Positions 1-8,619 of a stretch of DNA of 64,000 nt are shown one piece after another; the first letter of the stretch is position 1; each line of letters starts with the position of its first letter. Made by a program: the position numbers and the translations under genes. Below the pieces are notes generated by a model. It ran no database searches. It saw nothing but the letters and a program-made list of their open reading frames with translations, and was not told the DNA's origin. The stretch comes from an uncultured Lachnospiraceae bacterium (GTDB lineage: Bacteria > Bacillota > Clostridia > Lachnospirales > Lachnospiraceae): the NCBI GenBank assembly GCA_910588215.1, contig CAJUQJ010000009.1:74003-138002 (forward strand), given 5' to 3'.

Positions 1-1
1 C

Positions 2-334
2 TTTTGCTCCTTTGAACATGATCGCGACAGAAGATCGGACGACGATATGCTCTGGTGCGGCTTCGATTATTCCTTCAGCTATCATATTGCCGATATGGAC
101 CAGGTCACTGTCGGCGAGCGCGACCACCTGGTCGGTCATGTCATCGATGACATACATACATTCTGGGCCGGAAGCCGCCTGGAAGACCTGCTGACGCTGA
201 CCCGCGAGGATGTCCTTGCCATATTGGAGAAGATTGCGTCTCGTTACAGCAACGAGACGATCACGTTTACCATATTGGAAGATCAGCTGTATTTTGAGCA
301 TGCGGATAATCGCTCCCCCAAAGGTACCCCTTGA
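2..334 (+). CDS. 3' end of an unknown gene (partial)
   Basis: An open frame enters from the left edge and runs 110 codons to a TGA at 332-334. I do not recognise the family. The visible part is acidic and hydrophilic, with no membrane segment and no signal peptide. The stop codon lies inside the -35 element of the next promoter, so this gene is packed directly against the sugar-acid cassette and may belong to the same catabolic locus. The start lies outside the window, so the length cannot be judged. Confidence 0.5.
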   Translation, partial: FCSFEHDRDRRSDDDMLWCGFDYSFSYHIADMDQVTVGERDHLVGHVIDDIHTFWAGSRLEDLLTLTREDVLAILEKIASRYSNETITFTILEDQLYFEHADNRSPKGTP

Positions 335-395
335 CTTTCTGTTTCCTTTTCGATATGCTAAATCTGTATTACAAGTATACAGATTTAGCATATCG
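331..395 (+). promoter_or_regulatory. promoter of the sugar-acid cassette overlapped by a 19-bp perfect inverted repeat
   Basis: A -35 TTGACT (331-336) and a -10 TATGCT (354-359) are separated by 17 bp. The arms CGATATGCTAAATCTGTAT (351-369) and its exact reverse complement (377-395) flank a 7-base centre (370-376). The repeat therefore covers the -10 and the expected transcription start. There is no T-run after it, so it is unlikely to be a terminator. It is best read as an operator, probably for the GntR-family regulator encoded at 3195-3896. The assignment to that regulator is inference. Confidence 0.75.
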
Positions 396-449
396 GCGTG
401 CAGCGCCCGGAAAATGCTGCACTATACTCACATTTCCAAGGAGGTCCTC

Positions 450-2168
450 ATGAAACAGAAAAGTGCAAAAGAGCGTCTGTGGTGGGCCCAGTTCAATGCC
501 CTCGAAATGGGCAGCGGCTGGGATGACACCGACGTCACAAAACCCCAGATCATGATCGAAGATGTATACGGCGATTCCCATCCGGGCAGCGTCCATCTTC
601 ACCAGCTTGCAAAACAGGCCGAGATCGGCGTCTTTGAACGGGGCGGGTTTCCTGCTCACTATCACACCACCGATGTCTGTGACGGCTGCGCACAGGGACA
701 CGACGGCATGAATCTCGTACTCGCCTCCCGTGAAGCGATCGCCGATATGGTAGAGGTTCACGCCAGTGCCGTGCCCTGGGACGGCATGATCCTTTCCAGC
801 AGCTGTGATAAATCCATCCCGGCACATCTGAAAGCCGCTGCCCGCATGGATATCCCAACCGTCTTCATCCCCGGCGGCAGTATGCGTCCCGGGCCCGGAC
901 AGACGACCAGCCTGGTGGCCGGCGATATCTCCCTGCGGCAAAAACGCAAAGACGCTATATCCGCGCAGGAGATCCGGGACTATTATCTGACCGGCTGTCC
1001 CTCCGTGGGCGCCTGCACATTTCTCGGCACGGCCAGTACCATGCAGTGTGTGGCAGAAGCCCTCGGCATGACACTCCCGGGCGCTGCACTCGCACCCGCC
1101 ACCATGACAGACATCCTTCGCTACGCCCGTCAGGCCGGCCGCGTTATCATGGAACTTGTGGAGAAGGATATCAAAGTCTCCGATATCATGACGCCCGCCG
1201 CTTTCCGCAACGCGCTGATCATCCACAGCGCCATCGGCGGCAGTACCAACGCCACCCTGCACATACCAAGCATTGCCCGTGAACTGGGATACGAGATGCC
1301 CATCGAACTCTTCGACGAAGTCAATCATCAGGTGCCTCATCTCGGCAATCTGAATCCCAGCGGCAAACATCTGACGGAAAGTTTCTGGTTTGCCGGCGGC
1401 GTGCCCTACGTACAGCTTCTGCTGAAAGATATGCTTAATCTGGATGTTATGACAGTGACCGGAAAGACCCTCGGCGAAAACCTGGAGGACCTGCAGCGGG
1501 ATAACTTCTTTGAACGCAACTTGGGCTATCTCGCGAACTACCACCTGACCCGGGACGAAGTCATCTTCCCGGTGGAGAAAGCCACCGAAAAGGGCAGCGT
1601 TGCCATCCTGAAGGGAAACATTGCCCCGGAAGGCAGTGTCATCAAGTATTCCGCGGTCGCCCTCTCCCAGCACAGTTTCACCGGCCCGGCCCGCGTATTC
1701 GACGAGGAGGAGGACGCTTACCAGGCTGTCGTCGACAAGAAGATCAAACCGGGAGACGTGATTGTGATCCGCTATGAAGGCCCTCGCGGCTGCGGCATGC
1801 CGGAAATGCTCATGACGACCGAGGCTATCGTCTGTGACGAATCTTTAAACGGACATGTAGCCCTGATCACCGACGGCCGTTTCTCCGGCGCTACCCGCGG
1901 AGCCGCTATCGGCCATATCAGCCCGGAAGCCGCCGTCGGAGGCCCTATCGCCTTTATCGAAGAAGGCGACCTTATCCATTACGATATTGAAGCACGCCGT
2001 CTTGATCTTGTCGGCGCAGGCGGGAAAGAACTGACGCCGGAAGAAGCCGCCGGCCTTCTCACTCTGAGAAGACAAAAGGGCATCCTTCCGAGACCGCCCA
2101 GAAAGGGCTTCTACAAGCGGTACACCCAACACGCCCTGAGTGCCATGCAGGGTGCAGGGCTCGACTAA
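450..2168 (+). CDS. IlvD/Edd-family dehydratase, probably a sugar-acid (aldonate) dehydratase
   Basis: The 572-residue product belongs to the dihydroxyacid/phosphogluconate dehydratase family of iron-sulfur enzymes, which remove water from polyhydroxy acids to give 2-keto-3-deoxy acids. The expected cluster-binding cysteines are visible in TTDVCDGCAQG, SSCDKSIPA and TGCPSVGACTFLG, and the C-terminal half carries RYEGPRGCGMPEML and SGATRGAAIGHISPEA. The start at 450 is chosen because AAGGAGG lies 6 bases upstream; an in-frame ATG at 210 would run through the promoter and palindrome. The next gene is a DapA-like aldolase 50 bp downstream, followed by a GntR regulator. This is the arrangement of xylonate or gluconate-type pathways rather than of branched-chain amino acid synthesis. 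The exact substrate cannot be read from the sequence. Confidence 0.85.
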   Translation: MKQKSAKERLWWAQFNALEMGSGWDDTDVTKPQIMIEDVYGDSHPGSVHLHQLAKQAEIGVFERGGFPAHYHTTDVCDGCAQGHDGMNLVLASREAIADMVEVHASAVPWDGMILSSSCDKSIPAHLKAAARMDIPTVFIPGGSMRPGPGQTTSLVAGDISLRQKRKDAISAQEIRDYYLTGCPSVGACTFLGTASTMQCVAEALGMTLPGAALAPATMTDILRYARQAGRVIMELVEKDIKVSDIMTPAAFRNALIIHSAIGGSTNATLHIPSIARELGYEMPIELFDEVNHQVPHLGNLNPSGKHLTESFWFAGGVPYVQLLLKDMLNLDVMTVTGKTLGENLEDLQRDNFFERNLGYLANYHLTRDEVIFPVEKATEKGSVAILKGNIAPEGSVIKYSAVALSQHSFTGPARVFDEEEDAYQAVVDKKIKPGDVIVIRYEGPRGCGMPEMLMTTEAIVCDESLNGHVALITDGRFSGATRGAAIGHISPEAAVGGPIAFIEEGDLIHYDIEARRLDLVGAGGKELTPEEAAGLLTLRRQKGILPRPPRKGFYKRYTQHALSAMQGAGLD

Positions 2169-2218
2169 CGCTCAATACAGGCAGGAAGAATCTGCTCAAA
2201 CATGTGGAGGAATAACTT

Positions 2219-3118
2219 ATGAATGCAAAATGGATCTGCCCGGCGATCACTCCTTTTCAACAGGACGGCGCCATCGACTTTGAAAGTGCAGGACGCTTTT
2301 ACGACCACCTGATCGCCAATGAGATAGACGGCGTTCTGATCGGCGGAAGTCTGGGGGAATTTTTTGGACAGACGCTTGAACAGCGTGAGGAGATCGCACG
2401 CTTTGCCGTTAAACACATCGCGGGTCGCATGAAGGTCATCATCGGCACTGCGAATATGATCGCCGAAGAGATCGCTCCCCTCTCCAACACCTGCCTTGCT
2501 GCAGGCGCAGACGCGGTCATGATCGTGCCGCCCTTCTACTTTGCCTTCGGCGATGCGGAGATGTACGGTTTTTACAGCCGCATGGCAAAAGAGATCCAGG
2601 GGCCCGTCTATATCTACAACTTCCCGGACCGTACCGGCTATACCATCAGCCCGGCTATCGTACGCAGGCTTGCCAAAGAACATAAGAATATCGTCGGCAT
2701 CAAAGATACGATCGCCGGCATGGACCACACAAGAGAACTGATCAAGGCAGTGAAACCGATCCGGCCGGATTTTGAGATCTATTCCGGTTTCGACGATAAC
2801 TTTGCCCACAATGTGCTTTCCGGCGGAAACGGCTCCATCTGCGGCATCTCCAACGTGGCGCCGAAACTCTGCTCAGACTGGGTCAAGGCAGTGAACGCCG
2901 AAGATGTCGGGCAGATCGCCCTGCTGCAGCAGCGAATAAACCGCTGTATGGATATCTACACCATCGGCGCACCCTTTGTTCCTTATGTCAAAGAGGCGGT
3001 ACGTCAGTTAGGCATCATCGCATGTGCCAAATGTACCTTCCCGATACTGGACCTTGATGCGTGCGAACAGGAAAAAGTGCATGCGTTTCTCGTAAGAGAA
3101 GGCCTGCTGCCTGTATGA
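2219..3118 (+). CDS. DapA/NanA-superfamily aldolase, probably 2-keto-3-deoxy-sugar-acid aldolase
   Basis: This 299-residue protein has the size and motifs of the class I pyruvate-dependent aldolase superfamily (dihydrodipicolinate synthase, N-acetylneuraminate lyase, KDG aldolase). GGSLGEFFGQT is the GxxGE substrate loop, YNFPDRTGY carries the conserved Tyr, and NIVGIKDT carries the Schiff-base Lys. It follows the dehydratase in the same direction with its own GGAGG site. The likely role is cleavage of the dehydratase product to pyruvate and an aldehyde, as YagE and YjhH do in E. coli. The order dehydratase-aldolase-GntR argues against a lysine-pathway role. Confidence 0.83.
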   Translation: MNAKWICPAITPFQQDGAIDFESAGRFYDHLIANEIDGVLIGGSLGEFFGQTLEQREEIARFAVKHIAGRMKVIIGTANMIAEEIAPLSNTCLAAGADAVMIVPPFYFAFGDAEMYGFYSRMAKEIQGPVYIYNFPDRTGYTISPAIVRRLAKEHKNIVGIKDTIAGMDHTRELIKAVKPIRPDFEIYSGFDDNFAHNVLSGGNGSICGISNVAPKLCSDWVKAVNAEDVGQIALLQQRINRCMDIYTIGAPFVPYVKEAVRQLGIIACAKCTFPILDLDACEQEKVHAFLVREGLLPV

Positions 3119-3194
3119 TGAAGCATGATAGAACAACGTCTGCCGGGATAAAGAGACCAGGAAGTAACAGAAGACAGGAGGACAGATCACAGCT

Positions 3195-3896
3195 ATGGGA
3201 TTACATCCGGTAACACGAAGCAGCATCAGCGATCAAGTGATCGCCCAGATGAAAGAAAATATAGAGACGGGAGTCTGGAAGCCGGAAGAACGCCTACCCG
3301 GAGAAATGCAGTTGTGTGAGATCTTCGGCACCAGCCGTGTGACCGTACGCAATGCACTCCAGAAACTGGCCGGCGAGGGATTGATCGAGACGAAAGTCGG
3401 TGACGGTAGTTATGTGCGCAAATTTTCACTCAGCGACGCCATGGCACGCATGAATATCCCGGGCAGCCTGACAGAGCGGGAATTCCGGGAGTTGCTGGAA
3501 TTCCGCTGTGTCATGGAAGGGCCGCTCTGTGAGCTGGCAGTCTTACGCATGTCCGAGGAAGACTTGACCCGGCTCTGTCAAGACTACGATGCCATGTCTG
3601 CCGCCGGGCCGGATGAAGAAGCCTTTGCCGCCGCAGACGTGTCCTTCCATACCACACTGGCCTCCTGCTGCGGCAATCAGACGCTCGAGTCTGCCTACAA
3701 GATGATCTGCACGAATCTCTCCCGGGTGATGAAAGATATCGTTCATAAGCGCGGAAAAGCTTCCGGATTGAAATACCACAAGGCTATCCTTGACGCCGCC
3801 ATGGCCCGCGACGCCGGAAGGGCGCGTGAGGCCATGGAACAGCACATGCAGGAAATGGCCGCGGAATTATCCGGATCCATGCCTGGTGATCCATAG
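3195..3896 (+). CDS. GntR-family transcriptional regulator (FadR/FCD subfamily)
   Basis: The 233-residue protein has an N-terminal winged helix (residues about 10-70, with LPGEMQLCEIFGTSRVTVRNALQ-like recognition region and the GxYVRK wing) and a C-terminal all-helical FCD domain. In that domain AADVSFH and the later LKYH and EQH histidines are the usual metal or ligand-binding positions. FCD regulators commonly sense small organic acids made by the operon they control. It is the last gene of the plus-strand cassette and very likely represses the promoter at 331-395, where a long inverted repeat covers the -10. It converges on the beta-glucosidase gene with only 15 bp between stop codons. Confidence 0.9.
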   Translation: MGLHPVTRSSISDQVIAQMKENIETGVWKPEERLPGEMQLCEIFGTSRVTVRNALQKLAGEGLIETKVGDGSYVRKFSLSDAMARMNIPGSLTEREFRELLEFRCVMEGPLCELAVLRMSEEDLTRLCQDYDAMSAAGPDEEAFAAADVSFHTTLASCCGNQTLESAYKMICTNLSRVMKDIVHKRGKASGLKYHKAILDAAMARDAGRAREAMEQHMQEMAAELSGSMPGDP

Positions 3897-3911
3897 CCCT
3901 GTCAAACCCTT

Positions 3912-5336
3912 TTACAGCACTTCCCCGTTCGTCTCGATCACTTTCCGATACCAGTAGAAGGAACGCTTCCTGCTGCGCGCAAATGTTCCGCTGCCGTCCT
4001 CCTGCTTGTCTACATAGACAAAACCATACCGTTTCCTCATCTCTCCGCTGCCCGCGCTGATCAGATCGATCGGCGCCCAGGTCGTATACCCCATAAGTTC
4101 CACGCCGTCTTCCTCCACGGCAGCCTTCATGGCACGGATATGTTCCCGCAGATAATCGATCCGGTAACCGTCGTCAATCTCACCTTTTTCATCCGGTGTG
4201 TCCACCGCACCCAACCCGTTCTCCACGATGAACAGCGGTTTCTGGTAACGGTCATACACTTCATTGAGGGTGATGCGAAGCCCCAGCGGATCAATAGGCC
4301 ATCCCCACTCACTGTACTGCAGGTATGGATTCTTCGCAGATTTGAAAAGATTCCCCTCTGCCTCCTCGCCGCCTGTACCGGGCGCCGCTATACACCTGCT
4401 GTTATAATAAGAAAAGGAAATAAAATCCACGGGGTTTTCCTGCAAGATTTCTTCATCTCCCTCTGCCATCACGGGCCAGATTCCCTGGCGGCTGAGTCTG
4501 CTTTTCGCGTAGGACGGATAATATCCTCTCGCCTGTACATCCACGAAGAAATAATTCTCCTGATCCGTCAAAAGTGCCTCCCACACGTCCTCCGGCCTGC
4601 AGGTACAAGGATACGCGCTGCCGGCGGCAAACATACATCCCACCTTATTCTCCGGATTGATCTCATGTGCCAGCTTTACCGCCAGCGCTCCCGCCACCAG
4701 TTCATGATGCGCTGCCTGATATTTCACTGCCTCCTCATTCTCCCCTTCCTCAAAGCAGAGCCCGGCTCCCATGAACGGTGCATGCAGGATCATGTTGATC
4801 TCGTTGAAGTTCAGCCAGTAAACCACATACTCCTTATACCGTGTAAAAAGCGTCCTGCAAAGCCGCAGGTAGAAATCGATCATCTTCCGATTTCTCCATC
4901 CCCCATACTTTTCGATCAGTCCCACGGGGCAGTCGAAATGGCAGATTGTCACCAATGGCTGTATACCGTGCATCCTGCATTCCCGGAAGACCTCCTCATA
5001 GAAACGAAGTCCGGCCTCGTTCGGCTCCTCCTCGTCTCCCCGCGGAAAGATCCTGGTCCAGGCAATGCTCATGCGGTATACCCGAAATCCCATCTCGGCA
5101 AGCAGCGCAATATCCTCCCGGAAATGATGATAGAAATCCACTGCCTCGGCAGCCGGATAGACATGCTCTTTGTCCATCCGCAGCATTTTGCGCCGCCCCG
5201 TTATCACATCCTGCCGGTCTTTTCCCGCCGGACAGACATCCACATTGGCAAGTCCTCTCCCATCCTCATAAATACCTCCCTCGCACTGGTTGGCTGCAGA
5301 GGCGCCGCCCCATAAAAAGTTCTCCTGTAAGCTCAT
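3912..5336 (-). CDS. bglA: 6-phospho-beta-glucosidase, GH1
   Basis: The 474-residue protein has the full length and signature of glycoside hydrolase family 1. The N-terminal NFLWGGASAANQCEGG binds the sugar, LNFNEIN carries the acid/base Glu (about residue 176), and FIVENGLGAVD carries the nucleophile Glu (about residue 370). It is the last gene of a three-gene operon behind a BglG antiterminator and a PTS permease. Its substrate is therefore expected to be the 6-phosphorylated beta-glucoside delivered by the transporter, giving glucose 6-phosphate and an aglycone or glucose. The start at 5336 has AGGATATAT upstream and lies 21 bp after the permease stop. Confidence 0.93.
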   Translation of the reverse strand: MSLQENFLWGGASAANQCEGGIYEDGRGLANVDVCPAGKDRQDVITGRRKMLRMDKEHVYPAAEAVDFYHHFREDIALLAEMGFRVYRMSIAWTRIFPRGDEEEPNEAGLRFYEEVFRECRMHGIQPLVTICHFDCPVGLIEKYGGWRNRKMIDFYLRLCRTLFTRYKEYVVYWLNFNEINMILHAPFMGAGLCFEEGENEEAVKYQAAHHELVAGALAVKLAHEINPENKVGCMFAAGSAYPCTCRPEDVWEALLTDQENYFFVDVQARGYYPSYAKSRLSRQGIWPVMAEGDEEILQENPVDFISFSYYNSRCIAAPGTGGEEAEGNLFKSAKNPYLQYSEWGWPIDPLGLRITLNEVYDRYQKPLFIVENGLGAVDTPDEKGEIDDGYRIDYLREHIRAMKAAVEEDGVELMGYTTWAPIDLISAGSGEMRKRYGFVYVDKQEDGSGTFARSRKRSFYWYRKVIETNGEVL

Positions 5337-5357
5337 ATATATCCTCCATATCCTGTA

Positions 5358-7292
5358 TCACTGTACGATCGTAAGCAGTCCGTCGCCTGCAGCCACGCTG
5401 CCCCTTTCGCTCTCCACGATCTCCAGATAGTCATCCGTATTCACTACGATCACCGGCGTCTCCGTGAGGAAGCCCTGCGCCTTTATATAATCTGCGTCAA
5501 ATCTTACCAGCAGCTGCCCTTTACGCACCCGGTCGCCCTGACCGATCATCGCCTCGAAGCCTTTGCCTTCCAGCTGCACCGTGTCAAGGCCGATATGGAT
5601 CAACAGTTCGACGCCCTCGTCGGTTTCCATCCCGATTGCATGAAGCGTCGGGAACAGCGTAGAGATCACGCCGTCAGCCGGCGCATAGACCTCGCCTTTG
5701 TCCGGAAGGATACCCACACCTGCTCCCAGCGCTCCCGATGCAAAAGCATCATCGTGAAGTTCCTCCAGTTTCAATACTTTTCCGCTGATCGGGCTGGCAA
5801 TCTGTATCCTCTTCGCCAATTTCTGTCCGACACTCCCGGTCTGCCCTGACACAGCCGCCGTTTCGTCATCATTTACCACTGTTTTCTTCTCTTCTTCCTT
5901 ATAAAATACCATCGTTGCCGCAAAGGCGATGATCATTGTAAGAATAACACCTGCGATTGCCACAAGCAGATTGCCAAGACTTCCGTCCGGTTCTATCATA
6001 GCCGGGAACTCGAAGATACCCATCCCGCCCATCATAAACTTCCTGAAATTAAACGCCCCATAGAAACCGCCGCCAATTCCACCGGCAATGCAACTGATGA
6101 TAAAAGGTTTCTTAAGCGGCAGCAGGATGCCGTAGATCGCCGGCTCCGTTACACCGAAAATGCCTGAGATAAAGTTCGGCAGCGCCATCTCTTTCATCTG
6201 TTTGTTCTTCGTCTTAAAGAAGATTGCCAAAACCACCGCCGATGTCGCAAACGTACAGGCGAAAAACGGCATCATCACATTGTCATAGCCGTTCGTCATG
6301 ATATTGTTGATATAGACCGGAATGAAACCCCAATGCAGACCGAAGATCACCAGGATCTGCCAAGTCAGTCCCACGATCGCCCCTGCGAGCATCGGGCTGA
6401 AATTACGCACTGCCATGACTCCCTCCGCGATCACGGTAGAAGCAAAGGACGCCAAAGGGCCGATCAGCAGAAGCCCTGCCGGAATGGCCACCAACAGCGT
6501 AAGCATCGGCACGAAGAAAAACTTCACCAGATCCGGGATGAACCTCTTGAAAAACTTCTCACATTTCGAGGCAAAATACACGACGAAGATGACCGGGATG
6601 ACCGTTCCCGTATAATCCATCGCCATCAGAGGAATACCGAAAAAGTCCGTATAGACCGCAGACTCGAACATGGTGCCGCCAAACAGCGTATACAACGCCT
6701 CACCGCCGGCAGATAATGTGCTCCCCTGAATGGCCGGATAACACATGATCGCGCCGATCACCAAACCGATCATCGGTTTTAAATTAAACTTCTTGGCCGC
6801 CGTATACCCGAGAAACAACGGCAGAAAATGAAACAGACCGTCGCCGACCGCATTCAGGATCAAATAGCCGCCGCATGTATCCGGGTAAAGTCCCATAGCC
6901 ACAAATAACGCATTCAATCCCTTGACCATACCGCAGGCCGCCATAATTCCCAGGATCGGCTGGAAAATACCTGAAATGATATCAATAAACCTGTTGAATA
7001 AGTTCCCGCCGGAAGCCTCTTCCGTCTCTGCAGACCGCTCCTCCAGTCCAAGGACCGGCATAACATCCGCATACACGTCAGGTACATGATTGCCGATCAC
7101 CACCTGATACTGCCCACCGCTCTTCATGACCGTCACGACACCTTCCATATTCTTCAGGACGTCGTCCCGCGCGATGCTCTCGTCCTTCAGTTTAAACCGA
7201 AGTCTCGTGATACAATGTGTCAGACTGATAACATTGTCCTTTCCACCAACGTTCCTGACGATCTCCTTCGCCAGACTTTCATACTTGCCCAT
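5358..7292 (-). CDS. bglF: beta-glucoside-specific PTS permease, EIIBCA
   Basis: This 644-residue single-chain permease has the order EIIB-EIIC-EIIA. The EIIB active cysteine is Cys27 in THCITRLRF. About ten hydrophobic segments of the EIIC domain span residues 105-465. The EIIA domain ends the protein, with the phosphorylated His near residue 566 in LLIHIGLDTVQLEG. It imports and phosphorylates beta-glucosides at the membrane using phosphate from EI and HPr (encoded at 10183-12100). It lies between the antiterminator gene and the phospho-beta-glucosidase gene and should be co-transcribed with them. Confidence 0.95.
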   Translation of the reverse strand: MGKYESLAKEIVRNVGGKDNVISLTHCITRLRFKLKDESIARDDVLKNMEGVVTVMKSGGQYQVVIGNHVPDVYADVMPVLGLEERSAETEEASGGNLFNRFIDIISGIFQPILGIMAACGMVKGLNALFVAMGLYPDTCGGYLILNAVGDGLFHFLPLFLGYTAAKKFNLKPMIGLVIGAIMCYPAIQGSTLSAGGEALYTLFGGTMFESAVYTDFFGIPLMAMDYTGTVIPVIFVVYFASKCEKFFKRFIPDLVKFFFVPMLTLLVAIPAGLLLIGPLASFASTVIAEGVMAVRNFSPMLAGAIVGLTWQILVIFGLHWGFIPVYINNIMTNGYDNVMMPFFACTFATSAVVLAIFFKTKNKQMKEMALPNFISGIFGVTEPAIYGILLPLKKPFIISCIAGGIGGGFYGAFNFRKFMMGGMGIFEFPAMIEPDGSLGNLLVAIAGVILTMIIAFAATMVFYKEEEKKTVVNDDETAAVSGQTGSVGQKLAKRIQIASPISGKVLKLEELHDDAFASGALGAGVGILPDKGEVYAPADGVISTLFPTLHAIGMETDEGVELLIHIGLDTVQLEGKGFEAMIGQGDRVRKGQLLVRFDADYIKAQGFLTETPVIVVNTDDYLEIVESERGSVAAGDGLLTIVQ

Positions 7293-7407
7293 CTCTTTTC
7301 CTCCTAATATATGATTTATATTTTATGAAGGTTTGGCCGGCACACGCACCTCTTCGCCTGCGCCGTCGCCATCCAGGCATACATGGTGATGATAGTCCTG
7401 CTGTCTA

Positions 7408-8253
7408 TCAGCGGACTGTCTTGTTCACGACCCGTTCTATATGGATCGTGAGATAAAGCTGTTCGTCTTTAGACAGACTGTATTGATATTTCTTCTCGAC
7501 AAACCCCGTCACTTTCTCCACGCAGCAAAAGGCGTCGGGATACTTCTTCCTGATGACGCTCCACAAGTCATCGCTGTCGTCCTCCTCGTAAAGCTTTTTT
7601 TCTGTCAGCCTTTTGGCAAAAAATTTCAAATGCGTGACAAATCGGTAATAATACACATCATCTTCATTAAACGGTATATTAAAATGATATTTTACAATAT
7701 TCAGTACTTCTTGCATGATATGGGTGATCTCATACATATTGTGCATCTTCTCCTCGTCCATCTGGGCATTCGCCAGATGAAGCGCGATGAACCCCGCCTC
7801 ATCCTCCGGCAGCGCCACCCCAAACCGTTCCCTGATCAGGGCAAGCGCCCACAATCCTACCTGATACTCCTCCCGGTAGAACCTGCGGATATCCCACAGC
7901 AGCATATTCTTCACCGTTATCCCATCCTGGCAGCGGACAATGGAAGTATGTACATGATCGATCAGCGAAATATAGATCATGTCGTTCATCTTATTGCCCA
8001 AACGCGTTTTGGCCTCCGCTATGATCTCCTCTCCTAGCGCAATGTGCTCCATCGGCACATCCTGGATCAGAACCTGGAACTTGCTGTTCGCCTCCGCCCC
8101 TGAGAGAGAGAAAGTCTTATCAATGCTGTCATCAGAAATGCTGTCGCCTGCCCCCTTCTTAAAGCAGATGCCCTTTCCCATCACGATCTTTTCCTGTCCT
8201 TTTTCATCCAAAACAACCGCAACATTATTATTTAAGGCCTTCCAAATCTTCAT
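7408..8253 (-). CDS. licT: BglG/LicT-family transcription antiterminator
   Basis: The 281-residue protein begins with the RNA-binding CAT domain (residues 1-55; the opening MKIWKALNNNVAVV is typical), followed by two PTS regulation domains with conserved histidines, for example in LIDHVHTS and ALHLAN. It binds an RNA antiterminator and prevents folding of an overlapping terminator when the beta-glucoside permease is busy and HPr is phosphorylated. A matching RNA element and terminator are visible 110-200 bp upstream. It is first in the operon with the PTS permease and the phospho-beta-glucosidase. The symbol follows the family; bglG would be equally appropriate. Confidence 0.93.
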   Translation of the reverse strand: MKIWKALNNNVAVVLDEKGQEKIVMGKGICFKKGAGDSISDDSIDKTFSLSGAEANSKFQVLIQDVPMEHIALGEEIIAEAKTRLGNKMNDMIYISLIDHVHTSIVRCQDGITVKNMLLWDIRRFYREEYQVGLWALALIRERFGVALPEDEAGFIALHLANAQMDEEKMHNMYEITHIMQEVLNIVKYHFNIPFNEDDVYYYRFVTHLKFFAKRLTEKKLYEEDDSDDLWSVIRKKYPDAFCCVEKVTGFVEKKYQYSLSKDEQLYLTIHIERVVNKTVR

Positions 8254-8312
8254 CTGTCATCCCTTTCCTCTCACTGGCACAACCACACCTTCTGATACCC
8301 GAATCTTATACG

Positions 8313-8364
8313 ATCAAAGCCCCGCTGCAAGCAGCCACTCGGCTCACTGCTCGCGAGAATAAAA
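8313..8364. repeat. short copy of a dispersed intergenic repeat (CCCCGCTGCAAGCA family)
   Basis: This stretch matches the repeat at 10012-10108 at both ends (ATCAAAG...CCCCGCTGCAAGCA and GGCTC...TGCTCGCG.GAATAAA) but lacks about 45 internal bases. It lies between the leader terminator and the licT start codon. A fragment of the same family (CAAAGACCCCGC) is seen near 58864. Confidence 0.6.
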
Positions 8365-8492
8365 AAAACTTATATGCACAAACAAATCCGAAAGAACACG
8401 CTTCCGAAAAATCTGCATATAAGTTTAGCTTGCTTACGCAATCACTATCCCTTTGATGATATGACCTTATCACAGCCGTTCTGAAAAGTCAA
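8361..8492 (-). promoter_or_regulatory. beta-glucoside operon promoter, RNA antiterminator (RAT) and leader terminator
   Basis: Reading the minus strand, a promoter TTGACT (8487-8492), 17 bp, TAAGGT (8464-8469) is followed by a 30-base element (8421-8450). It opens GGATAGTGATTGC and closes GCAAGCTAAACTT, matching the RAT consensus bound by BglG/LicT proteins. A terminator follows: AAACTTATATGCA (8414-8426) pairs with TGCATATAAGTTT and ends in eight T residues (8361-8378). The last bases of the RAT are the first bases of the terminator stem, so the two folds exclude each other. This is the classic arrangement for substrate-induced antitermination, placed to control the downstream licT-bglF-bglA operon. 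Confidence 0.88.
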
Positions 8493-8619
8493 CGGTATCC
8501 TACCGCCTCCTTCCTTTTCTCTCTTTTGACCAAAATTGACAGGACAATTTTAGGCAGTCTGACAGAAATACACTGTTTCTGTAGATACCGCCCTTTTCAC
8601 AAGAACGGCGTCACAGCTT

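Noticed and set aside
369..1673. Long open frame on the minus strand opposite the IlvD/Edd gene
   Set aside because: It mirrors the codon structure of the plus-strand gene, whose iron-sulfur motifs are clear; the minus-strand product has no family features.
4140..5315. 391-codon plus-strand frame opposite the GH1 gene
   Set aside because: It is a shadow of the GH1 gene, with no ribosome binding site and a His/Arg/Pro-rich product.
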